From: Lachnospiraceae bacterium | GTDB taxonomy: Bacteria > Bacillota_A > Clostridia > Lachnospirales > Lachnospiraceae | Direction of reading: 5' to 3' | Assembly: GCA_900764695.1 (NCBI GenBank) | Contig: CAAFOY010000079.1 | Location: 11,396 to 75,395, forward strand | Length of the DNA stretch: 64,000 bases | Shown here: in pieces, positions 55,624 to 64,000 of the stretch | Position numbering within the stretch: the first letter of the stretch is position 1 | How the letters are laid out: every line of letters starts with the position of its first letter | Translations under genes and position numbers: made by a program | The notes under the pieces: model-generated | Told to the model about the DNA's origin: nothing | Database searches by the model: none | Seen by the model: only the letters and a program-made list of their open reading frames with translations

Positions 55624-55685
55624 TTTGTTATGCCTAAAAATGCGTGTAGAATTTCTTAAAAGAAATATATTAAATATACTTAATC

Positions 55686-55722
55686 AAAAGAACCCACATC
55701 ATCGCTGATGTGGGCTCTTTTG
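55686..55722. terminator. Terminator between the tRNAs and the GH16 gene
   Basis: AAAAGAACCCACATCA pairs with TGATGTGGGCTCTTTT around TCGC, one mismatch. A/T tracts on both sides suit convergent transcription. Confidence 0.9.
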
Positions 55723-55733
55723 ATGTTACTATA

Positions 55734-56576
55734 TTATTTTTTCTGATAAACTCTTACATAATCAATAATAAATTCAAAAGGAATATTAGAATCATCTACA
55801 GGTCCGCCAAGCCCACCGCCGACAGCAGTATTTAATATGAGATAAAAAGGCTTGTCAAACGGCCATGAATCATGGCTTTGGTCTGTGTCATCAGCTTTGT
55901 TGTAACGACAGTAGCTTTTGCCATCAACGAAATATTCGATATAATCTTTAGTCCATTCCATTGCATAGACATGAAAATCATCTGAAAAATCAACGTCAAA
56001 AGTTACATTTGTTGTGTACTGAATGCCATCCTTACGTGTATGATTGTGATTTTTAGAATGAAGGCTGAACAATAAATGCTTTTTTAACCTTCCAATATGT
56101 TCTAAAATATCAATTTCACCACAGTTTGGCCAATGATCATTTTCAGGAATAGGAGGCAAAATAGCTCGTTGTTCCTTGCTCATGTTAAAGAAATCTGGGC
56201 GGCCATCAGGTCTTGTAGGAATTCCGTCAGGTAATTTATGAGGCTTAATATATGGCATCATCCATATTGCGGGCCATGAGCCGACACCTCTTGGCACTTT
56301 GGCACGAAATTCAAAATAACCATATGTCCACATTCCTTTATTTAAGGTGTTGACTTTTCCTGATGTGTATTCTCGGTCGCCATCCTTTTGCTTTAAAGAA
56401 CGTATTGTTAAATGACCATCTTTCACAAAAACATTATCAAGTCTGTCAGTATAGGCCTGAAGCTCGCGATTTGGCCACTGAAAGTTTCCGGTTTCATAAT
56501 TCCATTTTTTAGAATCTAATTTTCCTTCGTAATCAAATTCATCATTCCAAACTAAATTGTATTCATTAATATTCAT
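55734..56576 (-). CDS. Glycoside hydrolase family 16 beta-glucanase
   Basis: The 280-residue protein is a single GH16 domain without a signal peptide, so it is predicted to be cytoplasmic. The catalytic motif is G-E154-I-D156-I-L-E159, the beta-bulge E-x-D-x-x-E of laminarinases, with E154 as nucleophile and E159 as acid/base. WNDEFDYEG, YFEFRAKVPRGVGSWPAIWM and AMEWTKDYIEYFVDG are typical of beta-1,3- or beta-1,3-1,4-glucanases. A cytoplasmic glucanase would act on imported oligosaccharides, unusual for the family. The upstream site is weak (GGAGATAG before ATG 56576). Confidence 0.9.
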   Translation of the reverse strand: MNINEYNLVWNDEFDYEGKLDSKKWNYETGNFQWPNRELQAYTDRLDNVFVKDGHLTIRSLKQKDGDREYTSGKVNTLNKGMWTYGYFEFRAKVPRGVGSWPAIWMMPYIKPHKLPDGIPTRPDGRPDFFNMSKEQRAILPPIPENDHWPNCGEIDILEHIGRLKKHLLFSLHSKNHNHTRKDGIQYTTNVTFDVDFSDDFHVYAMEWTKDYIEYFVDGKSYCRYNKADDTDQSHDSWPFDKPFYLILNTAVGGGLGGPVDDSNIPFEFIIDYVRVYQKK

Positions 56577-56831
56577 AACTATCTCCGATAAAATTTAAAA
56601 TTCTTTTTGAATTTAACAATGAAAATATTTTTATGCAACACCTTTTTAAAATAATTTATACATAATAAATTGTTTTGGTGTACAATCACTATTGAGAATA
56701 AAATAAAAATATGTAAATATTGGGAATGATTGTGAATACATAACGTATAATATTAAATTTTACACAGTCAGAATAATGAGATTAAAAATTCTACAGTATT
56801 AAAAAAATAATAATCTAAAAGAGGAAATAAA

Positions 56832-58613
56832 ATGAATATAGTTTTAGTAGCAATAAATGCAAAATATATACATTCAAATTTAGCAGTTTACAGCCTGAAA
56901 GCTTATGCAGAAAAATATGCAAAAAATGAAAATATAGAAATAGAAATTGCAGAATATACAATAAATCAGACAGAGGACGAAGTACTTAGAAATTTATATG
57001 AAAGAAAGGCTGATATTTTAGCATTTTCATGTTATATATGGAATTTGCAAATGACAAAGCATGTAATTGAAAATATGAAAAAGGTTGCGCCTAATGTATC
57101 GATTTATATGGGAGGTCCTGAGGTCTCGTATAATGCTAAAGAATTTCTTTTACAAAATAATGAAGTAGAAGGAATTATGCGCGGAGAGGGAGAAAAAATA
57201 TTTGCAAATTTTGTTACGGCTGTGTCAGAGGAGAATAGACCGATACCAAATCTTTCCAATATAAAGGGAATGGTTTATAGAAGTGCGAGCGGTGAAATTA
57301 TTGAAAATGAATTGGAAAGCCCGCTCGATATGTCGGATATTCCATTTGTGTACAAAGATTTAAAACGGTTTGAAAATAAAATAATGTATTATGAGACGAG
57401 CCGTGGATGCCCATTTTCCTGTAGTTATTGCCTCTCATCGATAGATAAAAAATTAAGATTTAGAAATTTATCTTTAGTAAAAGAAGAATTGAAGTTCTTT
57501 ATAGATAATAAAGTCGCACAGGTAAAATTCGTAGACAGAACATTTAACTGCAAGAAAGACCATGCAATAGAGATATGGAAGTTTATAAAAGAACATGACA
57601 ATGGAATAACGAATTTTCATTTCGAAGTTGCAGCAGATTTGATGACAGATGAGGAAATAGAAATTATTAAAGATATGCGTCCAGGACTAATCCAGTTAGA
57701 AATTGGAGTGCAGTCTGTAAATGAGATGACTATTTCAGCAATAAACAGAAAGACAAATTTAGACAAAATAAGAGAAAAAGTTGCTAAGATTAAATCATTT
57801 GGAAATGTACATCAACATCTTGATTTGATTGCGGGATTGCCTTATGAAGATTATGATTCATTTGCAAATTCCTTTAATCAGGTTTATGCGATGAAACCTG
57901 ACCAATTGCAGTTAGGATTTCTTAAAGTACTTTATGGTTCAAATATGAAACTTATGAGCGGGGAATATGGAATAAAGTACTTGTCATATCCACCGTATGA
58001 GGTTTTAGAGACAAAATGGATTTCATATGAGGATGTGCTTAAATTAAAGGAAGTGGAAGAAGTAGTTGAAATATACTATAATAGTTTTCAATTTTCTAAT
58101 TCAGTTATGTATTTAGAAAAAATGTTTGAAACTCCATTTGAATTTTATGAAGAGCTAGGCACGTTTTATAAAGCAAACAGCATGAATGGTGAAAAACATT
58201 CGCGAATTGCAAGATATATATTGTTAAGAAAATTTGCAGAATTATTAATAAAAGAAGAAAATAGACCGATAGATATTAATAAGTTTGACGAATTATTAAC
58301 ATTAGATGTATATTTGCGTGAGAATATAAAAACAAGACCGTTATTTGCAAAAGATATTAATAACTTTAAGAAGGAAAAGCAAAGTATTTACAGAAATGAG
58401 AAAATATATGAAGTAATTCCTGCGTACAGGGATTATGATAGCAAGCAGATTGCAAAAATGACTCATATAGAAGTGTTTGAAAGAATTTATGAAGCACAGT
58501 CAAATCCGAAATATATTTTATTTGACTATAAAGACAGAAACGCGTTAAACAGCGAAGCAAACACAATTGATGTTACAAATTTAGTTGAAAGGTTTGGAGA
58601 GAATAATGACTAA
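56832..58613 (+). CDS. B12-binding radical SAM protein, DUF4080-type
   Basis: The 593-residue protein has an N-terminal cobalamin-binding domain (~1-135: VAINAKYIHSNLAVYSLKAY; ISIYMGGPEVSYN-like stretch) but lacks a clear DxHxxG cobalamin motif. The radical SAM core carries C193-x3-C197-x2-C200 (RGCPFSCSYCLSS). The C-terminal ~200 residues are helical (DUF4080-like). Such enzymes are mostly uncharacterised; methyltransferase or tRNA modification roles are possible. The exonuclease gene starts inside its last codons. Confidence 0.85.
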   Translation: MNIVLVAINAKYIHSNLAVYSLKAYAEKYAKNENIEIEIAEYTINQTEDEVLRNLYERKADILAFSCYIWNLQMTKHVIENMKKVAPNVSIYMGGPEVSYNAKEFLLQNNEVEGIMRGEGEKIFANFVTAVSEENRPIPNLSNIKGMVYRSASGEIIENELESPLDMSDIPFVYKDLKRFENKIMYYETSRGCPFSCSYCLSSIDKKLRFRNLSLVKEELKFFIDNKVAQVKFVDRTFNCKKDHAIEIWKFIKEHDNGITNFHFEVAADLMTDEEIEIIKDMRPGLIQLEIGVQSVNEMTISAINRKTNLDKIREKVAKIKSFGNVHQHLDLIAGLPYEDYDSFANSFNQVYAMKPDQLQLGFLKVLYGSNMKLMSGEYGIKYLSYPPYEVLETKWISYEDVLKLKEVEEVVEIYYNSFQFSNSVMYLEKMFETPFEFYEELGTFYKANSMNGEKHSRIARYILLRKFAELLIKEENRPIDINKFDELLTLDVYLRENIKTRPLFAKDINNFKKEKQSIYRNEKIYEVIPAYRDYDSKQIAKMTHIEVFERIYEAQSNPKYILFDYKDRNALNSEANTIDVTNLVERFGENND

Positions 58614-59331
58614 TGAATATGTCTGTGTGGATATTGAAACCACGGGATGTAAACCAATGGAAAATAAAATAATCGAAATAGGTGCTGTAAAGGTTAAAGA
58701 TGGAAAGATAGTTGACACATTCTCACGTCTTATAGACCCTGAATGTAATATCCCTTATTACATAACTAATCTTACAGGAATAACAAATGATATGGTAAAG
58801 GGGCAGGATACGATAGCTATTGTGCTTAAGGACTTTATTGACTTTGCAGAGGGTGATGTGATAATGGGGCATAATATAATGTTTGATTATAGTTTCCTAA
58901 AATGCAATGCCATGGCGTACAATTATAAATTGGAAAAAAGGGGAATTGATACGTTAAAGATTGCAAGAAAAACTATGCCTGAATTAGAAAGTAAGGCGCT
59001 GGATTATTTGTGCAGATATTTTGGAATTCTTGACGAAAATCATCATCGTGCATTTAATGATGCTGCAGTTACGGTTGAATTATATAATATTTTGTGTGGC
59101 AAATTTGGTGCAGAGTACAAGGAAGTATTTGAACCACAGCCGCTTGTGTGTAAAATAAAAAAAATACAGCCTGCCACGGCAAAACAAATAAAATATTTAA
59201 AAGATTTAATGGCATATCATGGTATAGAAGAGCAAATTGAATACGACAAACTGAGCAAAAATGAAGCATCTAAAAAAATAGACAAAATTATAAGCAAAAA
59301 GGGAAGAATTTTTGGCTTTGAGAACAAATAG
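58606..59331 (+). CDS. DnaQ/PolC-like 3'-5' exonuclease
   Basis: The 241-residue protein has the DEDDh exonuclease motifs: DIETTG, HNIMFDYSFL and HHRAFNDAAVT (Exo III with His and Asp). The C-terminal ~60 residues (TAKQIKYLKDLMAYHGIEEQ) form an added helical domain seen in some Firmicute exonucleases. ATG 58606 lies 6 nt after GGAG and overlaps the end of the radical SAM gene; a start 21 nt earlier is rejected. It may proofread or process nucleic acids. Confidence 0.9.
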   Translation: MTNEYVCVDIETTGCKPMENKIIEIGAVKVKDGKIVDTFSRLIDPECNIPYYITNLTGITNDMVKGQDTIAIVLKDFIDFAEGDVIMGHNIMFDYSFLKCNAMAYNYKLEKRGIDTLKIARKTMPELESKALDYLCRYFGILDENHHRAFNDAAVTVELYNILCGKFGAEYKEVFEPQPLVCKIKKIQPATAKQIKYLKDLMAYHGIEEQIEYDKLSKNEASKKIDKIISKKGRIFGFENK

Positions 59332-59497
59332 TGTTGTGTTATACTGTGATAATATAGGTTTATAAGCAAAACTATTATGGAATTTATAAGAATTTGCATT
59401 GCTAAAGTTAAGAAAATAGTGATAACATATGCAACCTGAGCAAATATGCAAATTAAAAATTTCTACAAATTATAAAAGTATATAAAGGAGAATTGAC

Positions 59498-59614
59498 ATG
59501 AATTTTTTTGATATGTTCAATAAGAAGAAAAACCAGAGAATCATTTCAGGTGTAATAATTGCAGTAGTTGTACTTGCAATGGTAGTGACAACAGTATTTT
59601 CTGTTATGCCGTAA
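59498..59614 (+). CDS. Small membrane protein of 38 residues
   Basis: This short ORF starts at ATG 59498, 7 nt after AAAGGAG, a clear ribosome site. It encodes a basic N-terminus (MNFFDMFNKKKNQRI) and one hydrophobic helix (VIIAVVVLAMVVTTVFSVM). It may belong to the small DUF4044-type membrane proteins. It is located just before element copy C and the VanW gene. Confidence 0.65.
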   Translation: MNFFDMFNKKKNQRIISGVIIAVVVLAMVVTTVFSVMP

Positions 59615-59624
59615 ATATAGAAGA

Positions 59625-59703
59625 GAAAACAAAATGAATGAATTTCATTTTTCTATAAATGTTTTCGACGAGTAGCCGCCGACCAAAGGGAGGGGCAATA
59701 CAG
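59625..59703 (+). repeat. Structured intergenic element, copy C
   Basis: GAAAACA (59625-59631) pairs with TGTTTTC (59660-59666) around AAATGAA-TGAAT-TTCATTT. The second hairpin GCCGCCGACC-AAA-GGGAGG with GGC follows, then AATACA and the vanW ribosome site GAGGAGG. Confidence 0.8.
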
Positions 59704-59722
59704 ATTAAGAGGAGGAAAACAA

Positions 59723-61243
59723 GTGAAAAGTATAAAGAAGAGCGTTGCTGTTATAACAGTAGTTGCAGCTGTACTTGGAATGTCAGTATTTGCATTTGGA
59801 GCTGCATCTTCTAAAAATTCAAAAGATAAAGATGTAATCAAAAGTGGAGTAAGAATTGAAAGTATAGACGTAAGCGATTTGACAGAAGAAGAAGCAAATA
59901 CTAAGGTAAAAGCTTATGTAAAAGAAAAAACAAATGTGCCGGTTAAGATTGATGTAAATGGTACAGAGGTAAAAACTAATTTAAGTGACTTAGGATATAA
60001 ATGGACAAACAAGTCAGTAATTGAAGAAGCAGTCGGAGTTGGAAAATCAGGAAATGTTATAAAGAGATATAAAGACGGACTTGATTTGAAAAATAAAGGA
60101 ATTGAGCTCAAACTTGAATTTGGAATTGAAGAAAAAAATATGAAAGACAATTTAAAGAAAATTTGCGACAGCTATAATGTTGAAGCAAAGAATGCGTCTT
60201 TAAAACTTACTTCTTCAGGGTTTGAAGTTATACCTGAGCAGGATGGTGTCGTTATTGATTATGATGTAACAGTATCAGGTTTATATGATTACATAACAAA
60301 GGAATGGGATAACAAATCAGATATTTTATATACAGCAGAAACAAAGGTGTCTAAACCTAAATATACATCAGAAGATTTAAAGAAAGTTTCTTCTACACCT
60401 ATGGGAAGTTACTATACTTCATTTTCTGTAGGAACTTCATATGATAATAGAAATAACAATATTAAACATGGAGCTGAAGTATTAGACGGAATTCTTTTAT
60501 ATCCGGGAGAGCAGTATTCATTAAATGAACATTTGGCACCATGGACAGCTGAAAATGGATGGTATCCTGCAGGAACATATGTTGATGGTGGTGTAGCAGA
60601 CAGTTATGGCGGTGGTATTTGTCAGGTATCAAGTACACTATACAATGCATTGCTTGAAGCAGAAATTAAAGTTGTAGAAAGATATTCTCATTCAATGTCA
60701 GTAGCTTATGTGCCATTGGCAGCGGATGCAGCTTTAGCAGGAGATTATAAAGACTTAGTATTTGAAAATAATACGGATGCACCTATTTACATTCAGTCTG
60801 TATATAATGCAGGTGGAACATTGACATTTAAAGTTTATGGCCATGATACAAGAGACAGTAGTCGCTCAGTAAAATATGTAAGTGAGACAGTTAAGGAAAT
60901 ACCAATCGGAACAAAGGTTACAAAGGATTCTTCAAAACCTACAAGTTATGAATCAGTAACTGAAAATGGTCATGTGGGATATGTTGCTAAGCTTTGGAAA
61001 GTTACATATGAGAATGGAGAAGAAGTTGATAAGGAATTGTTACACACAAGCACTTATGCAATGACTCCAAGAAAAGTTGTAAAAGGAACGAAGAAAGAAG
61101 ACAAAAAGGGAGAAGAAACGACAGATAAAAAAGATGATTCTGACTCAGATTCAGATAATAAAGAAGAAACAACAAAGAAAAATGAAAAGGCTGAAAAGAC
61201 AACGTCAGCTAAGGCTAAAGAAACAAAGAAGTCAGAAGAATAA
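59723..61243 (+). CDS. VanW-family protein with peptidoglycan-binding domain
   Basis: The 506-residue protein starts at GTG 59723 after GAGGAGG. Residues 1-27 are a signal peptide. Residues ~50-225 include repeated PG_binding_4-like modules (VRIESIDVSDLTEEEANTKV), and residues ~230-380 a VanW domain (PGEQYSLNEHLAPWT; YVDGGVADSYGGGICQVSST; VVERYSHSMSVAYVPLAAD). A charged Lys/Glu/Asp-rich tail ends the chain. VanW proteins sit at the cell surface and are linked to glycopeptide response, but their enzymatic role is not fixed. Expected location is outside the membrane. Confidence 0.85.
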   Translation: MKSIKKSVAVITVVAAVLGMSVFAFGAASSKNSKDKDVIKSGVRIESIDVSDLTEEEANTKVKAYVKEKTNVPVKIDVNGTEVKTNLSDLGYKWTNKSVIEEAVGVGKSGNVIKRYKDGLDLKNKGIELKLEFGIEEKNMKDNLKKICDSYNVEAKNASLKLTSSGFEVIPEQDGVVIDYDVTVSGLYDYITKEWDNKSDILYTAETKVSKPKYTSEDLKKVSSTPMGSYYTSFSVGTSYDNRNNNIKHGAEVLDGILLYPGEQYSLNEHLAPWTAENGWYPAGTYVDGGVADSYGGGICQVSSTLYNALLEAEIKVVERYSHSMSVAYVPLAADAALAGDYKDLVFENNTDAPIYIQSVYNAGGTLTFKVYGHDTRDSSRSVKYVSETVKEIPIGTKVTKDSSKPTSYESVTENGHVGYVAKLWKVTYENGEEVDKELLHTSTYAMTPRKVVKGTKKEDKKGEETTDKKDDSDSDSDNKEETTKKNEKAEKTTSAKAKETKKSEE

Positions 61244-61270
61244 AATAATATATATGATAGGCGGTGGCTT

Positions 61271-62248
61271 ATGCGCAGAGGAAAGATTTCTGAAATCGCT
61301 TTAAAACGTTCTGTTTTAAAAAATATAAAAAACAGAAATACTAAAGTGGTTAGAGGAGCAGATTTAAGTAATGACGCCTGTGAAATACAATTAGAAGACG
61401 TTACGGTTGTAATGTCTTCTAATTGTATAGAAACATGGTTTGACGGATGCATAGAGTTTAATGTAGCAAAGGGAATGAATAATATATATGTGCAGGGTGG
61501 AATTCCACTTGCGGCAGAAGTTTCAATTGCATTACCATTAGAATATGAAGAAAAGCAGCTTGGCAAATTAATGAGAAAGCTTGATGAAGTATTTGGCAAA
61601 TACAATGTGCAGATTTCAGGAGGTCATACTACTGTTTCTGCTAATGTAAATCAACCTATAATTATGTTTACTATAATGGGTAGTAAGTGCTACAATGTAA
61701 ATTGTTTGAAGGATGTTAAGCCCGGACAACAGATTGTTATGACAAAATCCATAGCAGTTGGTGGAACGGGACTTATATCTAATGCTAAGACGGATATTTT
61801 AAAAGAAAAATTCATAAATACATATGTTGATAAATGTAAAGATATTATAAATTATATTTCAATTGAAGACGAATCACGTATAGCCTTGGAATGCGGAGAG
61901 GTTGCTTTACATGACATTTCTACAGGAGGAGTTTTTGCAGGAGTATGGGAACTTACATCTGCAAGTGGTCTTGGAGTGAAAATTGAATTACAAAAGATTC
62001 CGGTATGGCAGGAAACAATTGAAGTATCAGAAGTATTTGATATTAATCCTTATATGCTTGATGGTACAGGTTCTTTATTGATAGTAACAAATAATGGGGA
62101 AAGGCTTGTAGATGTTTTAGAAGAAAAAGGAATTAACGCAAGCGTTATAGGAATAATAACATCCGATAAAAACAGAGTATTGATAAATGGAGATGAAACA
62201 AGATTTCTGGAACCTCAAAGAGGCGATGAAATATATAAGTTATTCTAA
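61271..62248 (+). CDS. PurM/AIR synthase-related protein
   Basis: The 325-residue protein has the PurM-like nucleotide-binding fold shared by AIR synthase, HypE, ThiL and SelD. Visible motifs are IYVQGGIPLAAEVSIALP, VQISGGHTTVSANVNQPI, and a C-terminal domain with ISTGGVFAGVWELTSASGLG. It lacks other hydrogenase-maturation genes nearby, so HypE is not supported. The catalysed reaction is unknown. GTGGCTT precedes ATG 61271, a weak site. It heads a three-gene operon with a regulator and an aminotransferase. Confidence 0.75.
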   Translation: MRRGKISEIALKRSVLKNIKNRNTKVVRGADLSNDACEIQLEDVTVVMSSNCIETWFDGCIEFNVAKGMNNIYVQGGIPLAAEVSIALPLEYEEKQLGKLMRKLDEVFGKYNVQISGGHTTVSANVNQPIIMFTIMGSKCYNVNCLKDVKPGQQIVMTKSIAVGGTGLISNAKTDILKEKFINTYVDKCKDIINYISIEDESRIALECGEVALHDISTGGVFAGVWELTSASGLGVKIELQKIPVWQETIEVSEVFDINPYMLDGTGSLLIVTNNGERLVDVLEEKGINASVIGIITSDKNRVLINGDETRFLEPQRGDEIYKLF

Positions 62249-62263
62249 AAGGAGAGGTAGAAT

Positions 62264-62746
62264 ATGAGAGAAGAAATTCTTCGGTTATTAGAAAAAAATA
62301 GCAGAATAGATATTAAAGAGATTGCTATTTTAGTTGGAAAGACAGAAACTGAAGTGGCAAATGAAATAGCACAGATGGAAAAAGAGGGGATTATAAGAGG
62401 TTACTATACTTTGATAAACTGGGATAATACAAATGATGAAAGAGTATCAGCGCTTATAGAAGTTAAGGTAACACCGCAAAGAGGAATTGGGTTTGATAAA
62501 ATTGCTGAGAGAATCAGTAAATTTGATGAAGTAAAATCAGTATATCTTATGTCAGGTGGATTTGATTTTACAGTAATATTAGAAGAAAAGACAATGAAAG
62601 AAATTGCTCAGTTTGTTACAAGTAAATTATCTACTTTAGATGAAGTGTTAAATACAGCAACACATTTTGTATTGAAAAAATACAAAGATTACGGTGTGAC
62701 AATGATGGAAGAACATAAAGATGAAAGGATGTTAGTGACGCCATAA
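62264..62746 (+). CDS. Lrp/AsnC-family transcriptional regulator
   Basis: The 160-residue protein has an N-terminal winged helix (LLEKNSRIDIKEIAILVGKT; EVANEIAQMEKEGIIRGYYT) and a RAM ligand-binding domain (~75-145: VSALIEVKVTPQRGIGFDKI; SGGFDFTVILEEK). Lrp/AsnC proteins sense amino acids. Its stop overlaps the aminotransferase ATG (TAATG), so it likely controls that gene or its pathway. ATG 62264 follows AAAAGGAGAGG. Confidence 0.92.
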   Translation: MREEILRLLEKNSRIDIKEIAILVGKTETEVANEIAQMEKEGIIRGYYTLINWDNTNDERVSALIEVKVTPQRGIGFDKIAERISKFDEVKSVYLMSGGFDFTVILEEKTMKEIAQFVTSKLSTLDEVLNTATHFVLKKYKDYGVTMMEEHKDERMLVTP

Positions 62747-63912
62747 TGAAGAATCCAATATCAAATGTAGCAATGAATATGCAACCATCAGGAATAAGAA
62801 AGTTTTTTGATATCGTTAGTGAAATGAAGGATGCTATTTCACTTGGCGTTGGAGAACCGGATTTTGACACTCCATGGCATATTCGTGAAGAAGGAATTTA
62901 TAGCTTAGAAAAAGGAAGAACATTTTACACATCTAATGCGGGACTCATGGATTTGAGGAATGAAATTTGCAATTATCTTGATAGAAAATTAGGATTACAA
63001 TATGATCCTGCTAAAGAAGTGGTAGTTACAGTAGGTGGAAGTGAGGCTATAGACATAGCGATAAGAGCTATGATTAATCCGGGAGATGAGGTGTTAGTTC
63101 CACAACCGTGCTTTGTATCATATGTCCCTTGCGTTCAGTTAGCGTATGGCGTGCCTGTAACAATTGATTTAAAAGAAGAGGACGAATTTAAATTAACAAA
63201 AAAATTGTTGCTAGAACATATAACAGACAAAACAAAATTACTTGTATTACCATTTCCAAATAATCCAACAGGAGCAACTCTTGATAAGCATGAATTAGAA
63301 GAGATTGCTCAGGTTTGCATTGAAAAAGATATATATGTATTATCAGATGAAATTTATTCAGAACTTTCATATAAAGAAAAGCATATTTCAATCGCATGTA
63401 TACCAGGGATGAAAGAAAGAACAGTTCTCATAAACGGATTTTCAAAGGCTTATGCTATGACAGGATGGAGATTAGGCTATGCATGTGCACCGCACGTTAT
63501 TATGGAGCAGATGATTAAATTACATCAATTTGCAATCATGTGTGCACCGACAGTAAGTCAGTATGCAGCAGTTGAAGCTTTGAAAAATGGTGACAGAGAT
63601 GTCGAAAGAATGTGTGAGTCATATAATGAAAGAAGAAGATTTGTTGTTTACAGACTTAGAGAAATGGGCCTTGAATGTTTTGAACCTTATGGAGCATTTT
63701 ATGTATTCCCGAGCATTAAGAAATTTGGAATGACATCAGAAGAATTCGCAACCAGATTATTACAGGAAGAAAAGGTTGCTGTAGTTCCAGGCGATGCATT
63801 TGGAAAATGCGGGGAAGGATATTTAAGAATATCTTATGCATATTCTATTGATAGCCTAAAAACTGCATTAGACAGAGTTGAAAAATTTGTCAAAAAACTG
63901 GAACAAAAATAA
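62746..63912 (+). CDS. Class I/II pyridoxal-phosphate aminotransferase
   Basis: The 388-residue fold-type I aminotransferase has the PLP lysine K234 in GFSKAYAMTGWRLGYA, and typical motifs GVGEPDFDTPWHIREEG, FPNNPTGATLDKHELEEIA and YVLSDEIYSEL. The type matches PatA/aromatic- or aspartate-like enzymes. The amino donor cannot be assigned. It is translationally coupled to the Lrp-like regulator upstream, consistent with amino acid control. Confidence 0.93.
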   Translation: MKNPISNVAMNMQPSGIRKFFDIVSEMKDAISLGVGEPDFDTPWHIREEGIYSLEKGRTFYTSNAGLMDLRNEICNYLDRKLGLQYDPAKEVVVTVGGSEAIDIAIRAMINPGDEVLVPQPCFVSYVPCVQLAYGVPVTIDLKEEDEFKLTKKLLLEHITDKTKLLVLPFPNNPTGATLDKHELEEIAQVCIEKDIYVLSDEIYSELSYKEKHISIACIPGMKERTVLINGFSKAYAMTGWRLGYACAPHVIMEQMIKLHQFAIMCAPTVSQYAAVEALKNGDRDVERMCESYNERRRFVVYRLREMGLECFEPYGAFYVFPSIKKFGMTSEEFATRLLQEEKVAVVPGDAFGKCGEGYLRISYAYSIDSLKTALDRVEKFVKKLEQK

Positions 63913-64000
63913 GTGATAATTATTTAGAAAAAGTTGTGATATAAGTAATTGTTGAAAAACTCCAATATAAAAAATTAAAATTATAATATGAGTAATTATA

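Overview
The window is chromosomal DNA of a low-GC, Gram-positive anaerobe, most likely a gut member of the Lachnospiraceae or a related Clostridia family. This is inferred from the AT-rich composition and strong AGGAGG-type ribosome sites with frequent GTG/TTG starts. It is also supported by a large SRP RNA with a clostridial-type 5' domain, a T-box leader, a split transketolase, oxygen-sensitive indolepyruvate ferredoxin oxidoreductase, and BspA-type leucine-rich surface proteins. No prophage, insertion sequence, CRISPR array or conjugative element was seen. The window is ordinary core chromosome with several unusual gene architectures and many RNA-level regulatory sites.

Layout. 1-7 kb: a partial leucine-rich repeat surface protein on the minus strand, a GH18 lipoprotein, tadA, the SRP RNA and a GT-C type membrane protein. 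7-16 kb: dnaX-ybaB-recR, then a giant acidic TPR/AAA+-like protein and the two transketolase halves. 16-21 kb: an ammonium channel fused to a PII domain, a LytTR regulator with a LiaF-like membrane protein, and an SPFH protein with a small coiled-coil protein. 21-28 kb: a sigma-70-like protein without region 4 (minus), an NTF2-like exported protein, a flavin reductase-like protein, DNA polymerase IV, a shikimate-kinase-like protein, an M23 peptidase and murA. 29-37 kb: a leucine T-box followed by leuA fused to an AraC-type HTH, a lipoprotein, a REC-GGDEF protein, a sodium:solute symporter and purC.

37-42.5 kb: an iorA-iorB-amidohydrolase-CoA ligase operon, probably for aryl-keto-acid or aryl-acid metabolism. 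42.5-49.7 kb: small membrane and exported proteins, two paralogous SleB-like cell-wall hydrolases (minus) flanking a MATE exporter, an ABC-F protein and a YbgC-like thioesterase. 49.7-55.6 kb: an XRE-cupin regulator and a potA-potB-potCD polyamine transporter, an SpoU-type methyltransferase, and tRNA-Phe and tRNA-Gly. 55.7-64 kb: a GH16 glucanase (minus), a B12-binding radical SAM protein, a DnaQ-like exonuclease, a 38-residue membrane peptide, a VanW protein, and a PurM-like, Lrp-like and aminotransferase operon.

The most striking unexplained signal is a roughly 80-nt intergenic element present three times (31370, 51557, 59625), always just upstream of the ribosome site of an exported or membrane protein gene. 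Its basal stem changes by compensatory substitutions, which argues for a conserved RNA structure. Other unusual items are the LeuA-AraC fusion, the giant acidic AAA+-like protein, paired hydrolase promoters with WalR-like repeats, a LytTR-type operator, and leader attenuators before amt and the MATE gene. Functions are inferred by recognising motifs; no database search was run.
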